NCBI GenBank assembly: GCA_017394705.1
Contig: JAFPXH010000006.1
Span: 62,001 to 126,000 of the forward strand
Reading direction: 5' to 3'
DNA: 64,000 nt
DNA from: Paludibacteraceae bacterium
GTDB lineage: Bacteria; Bacteroidota; Bacteroidia; Bacteroidales; Paludibacteraceae
In this document: positions 50,856-58,976 of the stretch, piece after piece
Position numbering within the stretch: position 1 is the first letter of the stretch
How the letters are laid out: each line of letters begins with the position of its first letter
Translations under genes and position numbers: made by a program
The notes under the pieces: generated by a model
Database searches by the model: none
What the model saw: the letters and a program-made list of their open reading frames with translations, nothing else
What the model was told of the DNA's origin: nothing

Positions 50856-51526
50856 ATAAAAAGCGACATATTTTCCTTTTTATCCTTGCCCTGATAGCAG
50901 TGGGCAGCATGGCGCAGCCGCGATTAAGGAGGCCAGAGATCAGTTTCGGAGTACACGGCGGTGTGAGTGCCAGTTATGTTTTTTTCACTCCTTCGGTAGC
51001 CAATATGACGCCTGTCTACAATGCATGTACGCTGGGCGGAAACGGCGGTCTGGTCTTCCGTTATGCCGGACATAAATATTGTTCACTTCAGGTGGAATTG
51101 AATTATGTACACCGCGGATGGGCAGAGCGCTCCGGAGACCAGTGGTATGGTCGTCATCTGCATTATGTAGAGTTACCGCTGATGATGCACCTCAATTTCG
51201 GCAGCGAGACGTGGCGTTGGTTCTTCAATCTTGGCCCGCAGATTGGTTATTGTGTCAAAGATGAGGGCAATGCAGGAGTGTTGGTTAACGGGCTCGGCCA
51301 ACCGGAGTATGAACTGATAGACCATCCTTTCGACTGGGGATTGATAGCCGGTACGGGCATTTATTGTCACACTCGTAATGCCGGTACGTATCAATTGGAG
51401 TTCCGCTTTGACTTTTCCTTCGGCGGCATATATGGCACCAGTTTGATAGACCATTTCTCCATGGCGAGCCCAATGGACCTAAGTATCAATCTGGCATGGC
51501 TTTGGAATTTTAAAAAGAAACAATAA
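50849..51526 (+). CDS. Small outer-membrane beta-barrel protein (PorT-like)
   Basis: A 225-residue protein with a signal peptide (cut near Ala22), then eight or so amphipathic strands, with the EISFGVHGGVSASYVFF start and a C-terminal aromatic-rich strand. It fits the outer-membrane beta-barrel/PorT-like family; the exact family is uncertain. A GAGT tandem repeat (50820-50848) lies before its ATG. Confidence 0.75.
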   Translation: MKNKKRHIFLFILALIAVGSMAQPRLRRPEISFGVHGGVSASYVFFTPSVANMTPVYNACTLGGNGGLVFRYAGHKYCSLQVELNYVHRGWAERSGDQWYGRHLHYVELPLMMHLNFGSETWRWFFNLGPQIGYCVKDEGNAGVLVNGLGQPEYELIDHPFDWGLIAGTGIYCHTRNAGTYQLEFRFDFSFGGIYGTSLIDHFSMASPMDLSINLAWLWNFKKKQ

Positions 51527-51527
51527 T

Positions 51528-52370
51528 ATGAAAACAAACTACGAAATCAGGTACGCATCTAATCCAGTAGATGCCAAGAGTTATGACACCAACCGTTTGC
51601 GCAACGACTTCCTTATCGAGCGCGTGTTTGTGAAGAACGAAGTAAACATGGTTTATTCGATGTATGACCGCATGATTGTAGGTGGTGCGATGCCGGTTGG
51701 GGAGACGTTGCTGTTAGAGGCAATTGATCCGCTGAAGGCTCCATATTTCCTCACGAGGCGGGAGATGGGTATTTTCAATGTAGGCGGTAAGGGACGTGTG
51801 ATAGCAGGCGATGAAGTATTTGAATTGGATTACAAGGAAGCACTGTATTTAGGCCGCGGAGACAGAGAGGTAAAGTTCGAAAGTCTTGACGCCCAAAAGC
51901 CCGCCCTCTTCTATTTTAACTCTACCACCGCCCATTGCGCCTATCCGAACAAGAAAGTGACGAAAAAAGATGCAGTTGTAGCACACATGGGTAGTCTGGA
52001 GATGAGTAACGAACGTAACATTAACAAGATGCTTGTCAACCAAGTTCTGCCGACCTGCCAGTTACAAATGGGTATGACGGAGTTGGCTCCGGGTAGTGTT
52101 TGGAACACCATGCCGGCACACGTACACAGCCGGCGAATGGAAGCTTATTTCTATTTCGAAGTGCCGGAAGATCAGGCCGTTTGCCATTTCATGGGCGAAG
52201 TAGAAGAGACCCGCCACATCTGGATGAAAGGCAATCAAGCCGTTCTAAGTCCTGAGTGGTCCATTCATAGCGCCGCAGCTACCCATAACTACACCTTTAT
52301 CTGGGGTATGGGCGGCGAGAACCTGGATTACGGAGACCAGGATTTCAGTAAAATCACGGACTTGAAGTAA
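51528..52370 (+). CDS. kduI: 5-dehydro-4-deoxy-D-glucuronate isomerase
   Basis: The 280-residue cupin-like isomerase converts 4-deoxy-5-keto-uronate from pectin or other uronide breakdown toward 2-keto-3-deoxygluconate. The family blocks MPVGETLLLEA, FFLTRREMGIFNVGGKG-like (here YFLTRREMGIFNVGG) and the metal-binding AHVHSRRMEAYFYF are clear. It starts 1 nt after the barrel gene and precedes kduD. Confidence 0.95.
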   Translation: MKTNYEIRYASNPVDAKSYDTNRLRNDFLIERVFVKNEVNMVYSMYDRMIVGGAMPVGETLLLEAIDPLKAPYFLTRREMGIFNVGGKGRVIAGDEVFELDYKEALYLGRGDREVKFESLDAQKPALFYFNSTTAHCAYPNKKVTKKDAVVAHMGSLEMSNERNINKMLVNQVLPTCQLQMGMTELAPGSVWNTMPAHVHSRRMEAYFYFEVPEDQAVCHFMGEVEETRHIWMKGNQAVLSPEWSIHSAAATHNYTFIWGMGGENLDYGDQDFSKITDLK

Positions 52371-52390
52371 AAAGACAGATAAGTGACGTA

Positions 52391-52440
52391 GGCTGAATAA
52401 CGAACGAATAACTAACTTATTACTAACGAATAACTAACGA
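52391..52440. repeat. AACTAACG repeat between kduI and kduD
   Basis: Units of GAATAACTAAC and TTATTACTAAC fill most of the 82-nt gap. Confidence 0.65.
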
Positions 52441-52452
52441 TTGGACCGTAAA

Positions 52453-53256
52453 ATGACAAATTTGTTTAGTTTGGAAGGCAAGAACGCCTGGGTTACCGGT
52501 GCTTGCTACGGAATAGGTTTCGCGATTGCGAAAGCGTTTGCTCAAGCAGGGGCAAAGACCATTATTTTCAATGCGCGTCATGAGGAAGGCGTAACGAAAG
52601 CAATCGAGGATTATAAAGCGGCAGGCATTGAGAATGTCAAGGGTTATGTATGCGACGTGACGGATGAGAAGGCCGTGAAAGAGCTGGTAGAGCGGATTCA
52701 CGAAGAGGTGGGACAGATTGATATTCTTGTCAATAATGCCGGCATTATCAAACGCATTCCTATGCATGAGATGAAACGCGAGGAGTTCCAGCAAGTGATT
52801 GATATAGATCTGGTGGCGCCTTATATCGTCAGTGCCGCTGTACTGCCGGAGATGATGGCTCGTCGTGAGGGCAAAATCATCAATATATGCTCCATGATGA
52901 GCGAATTGGGCCGCGAGACTGTTAGCGCTTATGCCGCTGCTAAAGGTGGTTTGAAGATGCTGACTCGTAATATCTGCTCGGAGTACGGAGAATATAATAT
53001 CCAATGTAACGGTTTGGGTCCGGGCTATATAGCCACCCCTCAAACAGCGCCGTTGCGCGAGCCGCAAGCAGACGGCAGCAAACATCCGTTTGATGCCTTT
53101 ATCTGTGCGAAGACTCCAGCCGGTCGCTGGTTGGAACCTGATGAGTTGGGTGCGCCTGCAGTCTTCCTCGCGAGCCATGCCAGCGATGCCGTGAACGGAC
53201 AAATACTATATGTGGACGGCGGCATATTGGCGTATATAGGTAAACAACCCAAATAA
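52453..53256 (+). CDS. kduD: 2-dehydro-3-deoxy-D-gluconate 5-dehydrogenase (SDR)
   Basis: A 267-residue short-chain dehydrogenase with TGACYGIGFAIA for cofactor binding, NNAGIIKR, and the catalytic YAAAKGG. Next to kduI it most likely reduces the 2,5-diketo product to 2-keto-3-deoxygluconate; gluconate 5-dehydrogenase is the alternative. The ATG at 52453 (MTNLFSLEG) is preferred to the TTG at 52441. Confidence 0.93.
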   Translation: MTNLFSLEGKNAWVTGACYGIGFAIAKAFAQAGAKTIIFNARHEEGVTKAIEDYKAAGIENVKGYVCDVTDEKAVKELVERIHEEVGQIDILVNNAGIIKRIPMHEMKREEFQQVIDIDLVAPYIVSAAVLPEMMARREGKIINICSMMSELGRETVSAYAAAKGGLKMLTRNICSEYGEYNIQCNGLGPGYIATPQTAPLREPQADGSKHPFDAFICAKTPAGRWLEPDELGAPAVFLASHASDAVNGQILYVDGGILAYIGKQPK

Positions 53257-53317
53257 TTAACATAGTTTGAAAGTGCCTTCTAAGTGCCTTAAACCCTCGT
53301 TTACCCTCGATAGTTTT

Positions 53318-54157
53318 ATGAAGAAAATACTCTTTATCATCATCGCCTTACTGAGTCTCATTGCTTGTCAAAAGGAAACCGTACAACCGAAAGTGTTCGG
53401 CCGTTATGTTCCTGAGCGGAAAGATGATTTCGCTTGGGAAAACGAATACGCGGCATTTCGTATGTACGGTCCTGCATTGAGAGCGGAGAACCCATCCAAC
53501 GGAGTGGACTTATGGCTCAAAGCGAGTCCAGAACTGGTGGTAGACAGTTTTTACTACCGGGAGCATGTCTTGGGTCTGCCCTACCATATTAACTACGGCA
53601 AGGGATTGGACTGCTACAAAGTGGGACACACCTGCGGTGCCGGAGGACTGGTTGTATTAGCAGAAGACCAAACATGGATAGGCGGTGCGTATGACCGCTG
53701 GGAGATTTTGGAACAAACCCCTACCCGTTTCGTTTTCCGTTTGGAATACGATAGTCTTTTAGTGGCCGGACACATCTTGCAAGAAAGCATTACCATCACA
53801 ACGGAAGCCGGAGAACCAATGAACAAAGCAGAAGTAGTGCTGACCGGTTCCTATGACGGAGAGTTGCTGGTAGGCGGAGGTATCTATATGCATGACACGA
53901 TAGAGCATTTTGAGGTTTATGATGCATTAGGCACCGTTTATTATGAAGAAGATGCTCTGAGCGACAGGACTGCGGCCCAGATGAATTATGATTACAACGG
54001 CAGCACCACTCAAGGCCGCATATTTGTTACCGTTCGTACACCAGAAGCCACCGTTCTGGATATGCAAGACGGTAATTTGATTGCGGTCAAGCCATACACT
54101 TTAGGCGACACCCTGACCTACTATTTCGGTGCCACATGGAGTGAATGGCGAGAGTAA
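53318..54157 (+). CDS. DUF4861-family lipoprotein
   Basis: The 279-residue lipoprotein (lipobox LIAC, Cys17) carries the DUF4861 signature GRYVPERKDDFAWENEYAAF and YGKGLDCYKVG. This family is found with uronate and pectin genes and may be a lyase or hydrolase accessory; activity is not known to me. Location after kduI and kduD supports a role in uronide use. I used the ATG at 53318, which opens the signal peptide. Confidence 0.85.
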   Translation: MKKILFIIIALLSLIACQKETVQPKVFGRYVPERKDDFAWENEYAAFRMYGPALRAENPSNGVDLWLKASPELVVDSFYYREHVLGLPYHINYGKGLDCYKVGHTCGAGGLVVLAEDQTWIGGAYDRWEILEQTPTRFVFRLEYDSLLVAGHILQESITITTEAGEPMNKAEVVLTGSYDGELLVGGGIYMHDTIEHFEVYDALGTVYYEEDALSDRTAAQMNYDYNGSTTQGRIFVTVRTPEATVLDMQDGNLIAVKPYTLGDTLTYYFGATWSEWRE

Positions 54158-54180
54158 AGAACGTATAAGGCATTAGGGCT

Positions 54181-55176
54181 ATGACGTACCTAATTATTCG
54201 GTTTGCGACCTTAGGAAACGTGGCAATGACAGTCCCACTCGTGGCGTCATTGAGCAAACGCTATCCGGATGATCGGTTCATCATTGCCGGCAAAAAGAAA
54301 CTCGATGCGATGTTTGCCTCGATGCCGAACGTCGTTTATAGAGAGGTAGATAATCACCTGAATTGGCACGGCGTATGGCAATTATGGAAGATGCTTCGAC
54401 ATGAGACAAATGCCGTGATTGATTTGCAGGACGTTCCCCGTACGCGCGCATTGGATTTTCTAATGCGCCTGAGTGGAAAAAAGGTGACCCGTGTTCGCTA
54501 TGGCCGTGTCCGCAAACATCTCATCACACTCTTTGGCATCAAGCGAGCTTCCTTGCCAAGTGAGTTTGAGCGTTATAGCGATGCTTTCCGGCGCGCCGGT
54601 TTAGAGACAGACTATAGTTTTGAAGCATTAAAAGTAAACCGCGAAGCCGCGACCGCCGTACACGACACGTTCGGCGACAAAGAAGGTCAGTGGGTCGGAC
54701 TTGCGCCCTTTGCTAAGTCTCGGTCGAACATGTTGCCTTATCGCGTGACCAAAGATATTATCGAGCAGCTGACCCAACGCATAGATACTCGTGTTTTCCT
54801 CTTCGGAGCAGGCACCATCGAATGCGAGATGCTACGACAGTGGTCGAGTGTTTTTCCCCGCACAGTGAGCGTAGCTGGTCAGTTGAGTCTGGCAGAAGAA
54901 TTAGAATTAATGCGTCAGTTAGATGTGATGATTTGCATGGATAGCGCCAACCAACATTTATCGAGTCTGGTAGGGTTAAGAGCCATCAGTGTATGGTGCG
55001 CGACGCATCCTATTATCGGTTTTATGGGTTGGAAGCAACGTCCTGAAGACATCATCCAACGCACAGACCTTCGGTGCCGCCCTTGTTCATGCCACGGCAC
55101 CAACCATTGTCGCTACGGCAATTATGCCTGCCGACAAATAGAAGCAGAAACAATAATACAACGAATATATGAGTAA
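54181..55176 (+). CDS. Glycosyltransferase family 9 (heptosyltransferase-like)
   Basis: The 331-residue GT-B protein has the GT9 N terminus (IIRFATLGNVAMTVPLV), the central VGLAPFAKS, and ADP-sugar-site motif CMDSANQHLSSLVG. It likely adds a sugar to lipopolysaccharide core. The C-terminal block CRPCSCHGTNHCRYGNYAC has several Cys, as in other Bacteroidetes GT9. parA overlaps by 8 nt. Confidence 0.9.
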   Translation: MTYLIIRFATLGNVAMTVPLVASLSKRYPDDRFIIAGKKKLDAMFASMPNVVYREVDNHLNWHGVWQLWKMLRHETNAVIDLQDVPRTRALDFLMRLSGKKVTRVRYGRVRKHLITLFGIKRASLPSEFERYSDAFRRAGLETDYSFEALKVNREAATAVHDTFGDKEGQWVGLAPFAKSRSNMLPYRVTKDIIEQLTQRIDTRVFLFGAGTIECEMLRQWSSVFPRTVSVAGQLSLAEELELMRQLDVMICMDSANQHLSSLVGLRAISVWCATHPIIGFMGWKQRPEDIIQRTDLRCRPCSCHGTNHCRYGNYACRQIEAETIIQRIYE

Positions 55177-55930
55177 AATCATTTCATTAGCGAACCAAAA
55201 AGGAGGCGTAGGCAAAACTACGACCTCCATCAACTTATCCGCCGCATTGGCCAAAGAAGGCAAACGTGTTTTGCTTATCGATGCCGACCCGCAGGCAAAC
55301 ACTTCTTCCGGCTTGGGAGTAGAAATCCGTGAGTTGGACAGCACTATTTATGAATGTCTGGTCAACGGCATTGATCCTCACACGGCTATCATGCCAACCA
55401 GTACAGCCGGTTTGCATCTCATCCCAAGCCATATTGACTTGGTGGGTGCGGAGATAGAGATGCTTAATCTTGAGCATCGCGAGACGCTGCTTAAACGGGT
55501 CATAGAAAAAGTGCGCGACGATTATGACTACATTCTGATAGACTGCAGTCCGTCATTAGGCTTGATTACCATCAATGCCCTGACCGCCAGCGATAGCGTT
55601 ATTATCCCTGTGCAGTGCGAGTTCTTTGCTCTGGAAGGTATTGCCAAATTACTCAATACCATTAAGATTATCAAGTCCAAACTGAACCCGGCATTGAAGA
55701 TAGAAGGTTTCCTGCTGACGATGTTTGATAACCGTCTGCGTTTGAGCAATCAGGTTTATGAGGAAGTCAAACGTCATTTTGGCGATTTGGTTTTCAATAC
55801 CGTTATCGCCCGCAATGTACGTTTGAGCGAGGCTCCATCACACGGCATTTCCGTGCTGGATTACGACCCGCAGTCAAAGGGAGCTCAGAATTATATGGCC
55901 TTGGCCAAAGAACTTATTGCACGAAATTAA
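55169..55930 (+). CDS. parA: Chromosome-partitioning ATPase ParA (Soj)
   Basis: The 253-residue ATPase has the deviant Walker A (NQKGGVGKTTTSINL), DADPQANTSSGLG and IDCSPSLGLITINAL. It moves ParB-bound origins. It overlaps the GT9 gene by 8 nt and precedes parB. Confidence 0.95.
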   Translation: MSKIISLANQKGGVGKTTTSINLSAALAKEGKRVLLIDADPQANTSSGLGVEIRELDSTIYECLVNGIDPHTAIMPTSTAGLHLIPSHIDLVGAEIEMLNLEHRETLLKRVIEKVRDDYDYILIDCSPSLGLITINALTASDSVIIPVQCEFFALEGIAKLLNTIKIIKSKLNPALKIEGFLLTMFDNRLRLSNQVYEEVKRHFGDLVFNTVIARNVRLSEAPSHGISVLDYDPQSKGAQNYMALAKELIARN

Positions 55931-55937
55931 TACCCAT

Positions 55938-56771
55938 ATGAAAAAAATGACAGGACTTGGGCGAGGCTTGGATGCGCTGATAGACACCTCGCATGTAGAT
56001 ACCAATGGTAGCAGTTCTATTTCCGAAATTGAACTGAGTAAGATTGTCGCTAATCCGGACCAGCCCCGCCGCACATTTGATGAAGAGGCTCTACAGGAAT
56101 TGTCGGATTCCATCCGTGAGCACGGTGTAATCTCTCCCATCACACTACGTGATAATGGTGACGGGAGTTATATGATTATTGCCGGTGAGCGCCGTTTCCG
56201 TGCCAGCAAGTTAGCCGGTTTGGATTGTATACCGGCTTATATTCGCACCGCACAAGACGAGCAGGTGATGGAATGGTCGTTGATTGAGAATATCCAGCGA
56301 GAGGACTTGGACGCTATTGAAATTGCTTTGGCGTACCAGCGGCTGATGGACGAATATAATTTGACACAGGAACGTATGTCTGAGCGCGTAGGCAAGAAGC
56401 GCGCAACCGTGGCTAATTATCTGCGCTTACTTAAACTGCCGGCAGAGATACAAGTGGGCATCAAGGAGAAAAAGATTGACATGGGACACGCCCGCGCTAT
56501 CTTAGGTTCCCCTTCTGCCGAGCGGCAGTTGGAACTTTACCAGCGTATTTTGCGCGAAGGTCTTTCCGTGCGAAAAGTGGAAGCCTTAGCTCAAGAGAAC
56601 AAAGCAGAGAAAAAGAGAAAGATTAAAGAAGACAACGAGAATCCGTATATTGATATTCAGCGCGTTCTATGTGAGCGCACAGGTTTGAATGTGAAGGTAC
56701 AGGAAGGCAAAGTAGTGCTTACTTTTGCCAACTCGGACGAATTGAATGAGATAGTCAAAAGATTGAGTTGA
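55938..56771 (+). CDS. parB: Chromosome-partitioning protein ParB (Spo0J)
   Basis: The 277-residue CTPase and DNA-binding protein has the N-terminal GLGRGLDALI, ANPDQPRRTF, the CTP-binding GERRFRASKLAG, ENIQREDLDAIE, and a helix-turn-helix (LTQERMSERVGKKRATVANY). It binds parS sites. The ATG at 55938 is preferred. The next gene begins with TTG overlapping its stop. Confidence 0.95.
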   Translation: MKKMTGLGRGLDALIDTSHVDTNGSSSISEIELSKIVANPDQPRRTFDEEALQELSDSIREHGVISPITLRDNGDGSYMIIAGERRFRASKLAGLDCIPAYIRTAQDEQVMEWSLIENIQREDLDAIEIALAYQRLMDEYNLTQERMSERVGKKRATVANYLRLLKLPAEIQVGIKEKKIDMGHARAILGSPSAERQLELYQRILREGLSVRKVEALAQENKAEKKRKIKEDNENPYIDIQRVLCERTGLNVKVQEGKVVLTFANSDELNEIVKRLS

Positions 56772-57355
56772 GACGCCTGCTCTTCATAGTATTCATCTGC
56801 CTGTCTGTGCCGGTTGTTGCACAGCAAGACAGCATTCGCTACCAAGCACCGGACCCTATTAAGGCTGTTTGGTTAGGAGCTATCTTTCCCGGTGCCGGAC
56901 AGATATACAACCGTTCCTACTGGAAACTGCCAATTGTATATAGTGCGTTTATGGGTTGCGGATATGCTATCTCATGGACACATAATCGCTATTCGAACTA
57001 CAAGATTGCTTATCTGGACCTTTATAAGGACGTACAAGCCGGTACTGTAAGCGAAGATGCCAGCAAGAGTTATATTGCCGTTATTCCAGACGGATATGAC
57101 TTGAATCGAGTCGGAGGGGCGAGCACGTGGATGAACACATTAAAAAACAGGCAAAGCACCTATCGACGCTATCGCGACTACTCCATCTTGGCAACGGTCA
57201 TTGTATATGCCCTTTCTCTGATAGACGCCTATGTGGATGCACAGTTGTTTGACTATGACATTTCGCCCAATTTGAGTCTCAATATTGAACCTCAGATTTA
57301 TTATGATTTACAGCACCAACGGAGTGCAGAAATTAAATTAGCAATACAGTTTTGA
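56768..57355 (+). CDS. DUF5683-family membrane protein
   Basis: A 195-residue protein with a signal peptide or first helix, then WLGAIFPGAGQIYNRSYWKLP, the DUF5683 core. This family normally follows parB in Bacteroidetes; function unknown. The start is TTG at 56768 (stop of parB, TTGA overlap). Confidence 0.88.
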   Translation: MRRLLFIVFICLSVPVVAQQDSIRYQAPDPIKAVWLGAIFPGAGQIYNRSYWKLPIVYSAFMGCGYAISWTHNRYSNYKIAYLDLYKDVQAGTVSEDASKSYIAVIPDGYDLNRVGGASTWMNTLKNRQSTYRRYRDYSILATVIVYALSLIDAYVDAQLFDYDISPNLSLNIEPQIYYDLQHQRSAEIKLAIQF

Positions 57356-58647
57356 AAAAGAAATTATTCATATTCATCGCCCTCTGCTGCGCCGGTTGGA
57401 CTGCCGCTCAGGAATCATTGGAACTTGTGCCGATTCAGTCAACAGACAGTTTGATAGCAGAAGACACCACGGCGATTGTTATGCCCTTTTATCAGTCATG
57501 GAGCGCTACAGAACTGCCAGAGAATGAGTTATCGTTCTTGGAATGGTCCTTGCGTTGGTTAGATACCACTGACTGCGTGGCCACGCACGACACCACCTCT
57601 CTTCCTGATTCCGTGTATAAGGCAAGGTTGCAAGCACTGCCATGCGTTATTGAATTGCCATACAACGAAAGTGTACGCGGATTCATTCTGAGATACGTTA
57701 AGCGAAGCCCTAAACAAGTGGCTCGCCTAATGCGAATGAGCGAGTATTACTTCCCTATTTTTGAAGAAGTCTTAGGTCGTTACCAGTTACCCTACGAATT
57801 GAAATACGTTCCGATTATTGAGTCCGCATTAAACCCCATGGCACGTTCCCATGCGGGTGCAGCCGGTCTTTGGCAGTTTATGCCTGCCACCGCCAAGTTA
57901 TTTGGCCTGGAAGTCAACTCGTTGGTGGACGAGCGGATGGATCCTATCAAATCCACAGAGGCCGCGTGCCGTTTCTTGAGTAGCATGTATGCTATTTATC
58001 ATGACTGGAATCTGGTTATTGCCGCCTATAACTGCGGTAGCGGAAATGTGAACAAAGCTATTCGCCGTGCAGGGGGGAAACGCGATTTCTGGTCAATCTA
58101 CCCCTTCCTGCCTCGCGAAACTCGCAATTATGTACCCATTTTCATTGCTGCCAACTACGCGATGAACTACGGTCAGGAACACGGGATATGCAAAGCGCCG
58201 ATAGAAAAGACGATGTTAACAGATACTATCCGCACGACTCAGCGCCTGCATCTACAGCAAGTAAGTGAGAATTTGGGCATTGAAATGGAGGAACTGCGGC
58301 GACTCAATCCGCAATATTCACGGGATATATTGCCCGGCGGTAGTGCATATACTCTTTGTCTGCCAGCAGAAAAAGTGGGACTCTTCATTGACCAGCAAGA
58401 CAGCATTATGGCCTACAAGGCGGATAGTTTGATTAATAATCGAAGGGCGGAGATAGACTTAGCTAAAGTGACGTCGATTACAGGTGCCTATCGCGTGAAC
58501 GGCGTAACATACTACACCATTAAAAACGGTGATAGTTTGAGTGGCATTGCAAAGAAATTTCACTGTACCGTGAAACAACTCAAGCAATGGAACGGACTTA
58601 AGAGCGATACTATTCGTGCAGGCAAAAAACTCAAAATATGCAAGTAA
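57352..58647 (+). CDS. MltD-like lytic transglycosylase with LysM
   Basis: The 431-residue envelope protein has a signal peptide, an SLT-type transglycosylase domain (about 140-280; catalytic Glu157 in PIIESALNPMARS, then GLWQFMPATA), one degenerate LysM (about 300-345) and one clear C-terminal LysM (YTIKNGDSLSGIAKKF). It cleaves peptidoglycan glycan strands. The start is TTG at 57352, overlapping the DUF5683 stop. Confidence 0.93.
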   Translation: MKKKLFIFIALCCAGWTAAQESLELVPIQSTDSLIAEDTTAIVMPFYQSWSATELPENELSFLEWSLRWLDTTDCVATHDTTSLPDSVYKARLQALPCVIELPYNESVRGFILRYVKRSPKQVARLMRMSEYYFPIFEEVLGRYQLPYELKYVPIIESALNPMARSHAGAAGLWQFMPATAKLFGLEVNSLVDERMDPIKSTEAACRFLSSMYAIYHDWNLVIAAYNCGSGNVNKAIRRAGGKRDFWSIYPFLPRETRNYVPIFIAANYAMNYGQEHGICKAPIEKTMLTDTIRTTQRLHLQQVSENLGIEMEELRRLNPQYSRDILPGGSAYTLCLPAEKVGLFIDQQDSIMAYKADSLINNRRAEIDLAKVTSITGAYRVNGVTYYTIKNGDSLSGIAKKFHCTVKQLKQWNGLKSDTIRAGKKLKICK

Positions 58648-58976
58648 TGGCCGAAACAGAAAAACTATATTACTCGCTTCGCGAAACAGAGAAAGAGACC
58701 GGTATTCCGGCTTCTACGTTGCGCTATTGGGAGAAAGAGTTCGATGAATTACAACCACGCAAAGACGGCCATGGCAATCGATATTACACCCGTGACGACC
58801 AAGAGATTATCAAGCGGATTAAGTATATCCGTGATGAACTGAAAATCACTCGCATAGAGGCTATTCGCAAGGAACTCCGCATGAATGAAAAACACTCGGA
58901 CGAGCGCCAATCGGCCTTGGAAATCTTGCTGCGCGTCAAAGAAGAATTATGTGAAATACGCAAAATGATTAAATAA
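58647..58976 (+). CDS. MerR-family transcriptional regulator
   Basis: The 109-residue protein is a MerR winged helix (YYSLRETEKETGIPASTLRYW, EKEFDELQPRKDGHGNRYY) plus a helical tail; it lacks an effector domain. Similar small MerR proteins are common in Bacteroidetes; targets unknown. Start: ATG at 58647 overlapping the preceding stop; an in-frame ATG lies 9 nt upstream. yfhO-type gene overlaps by 1 nt. Confidence 0.88.
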   Translation: MAETEKLYYSLRETEKETGIPASTLRYWEKEFDELQPRKDGHGNRYYTRDDQEIIKRIKYIRDELKITRIEAIRKELRMNEKHSDERQSALEILLRVKEELCEIRKMIK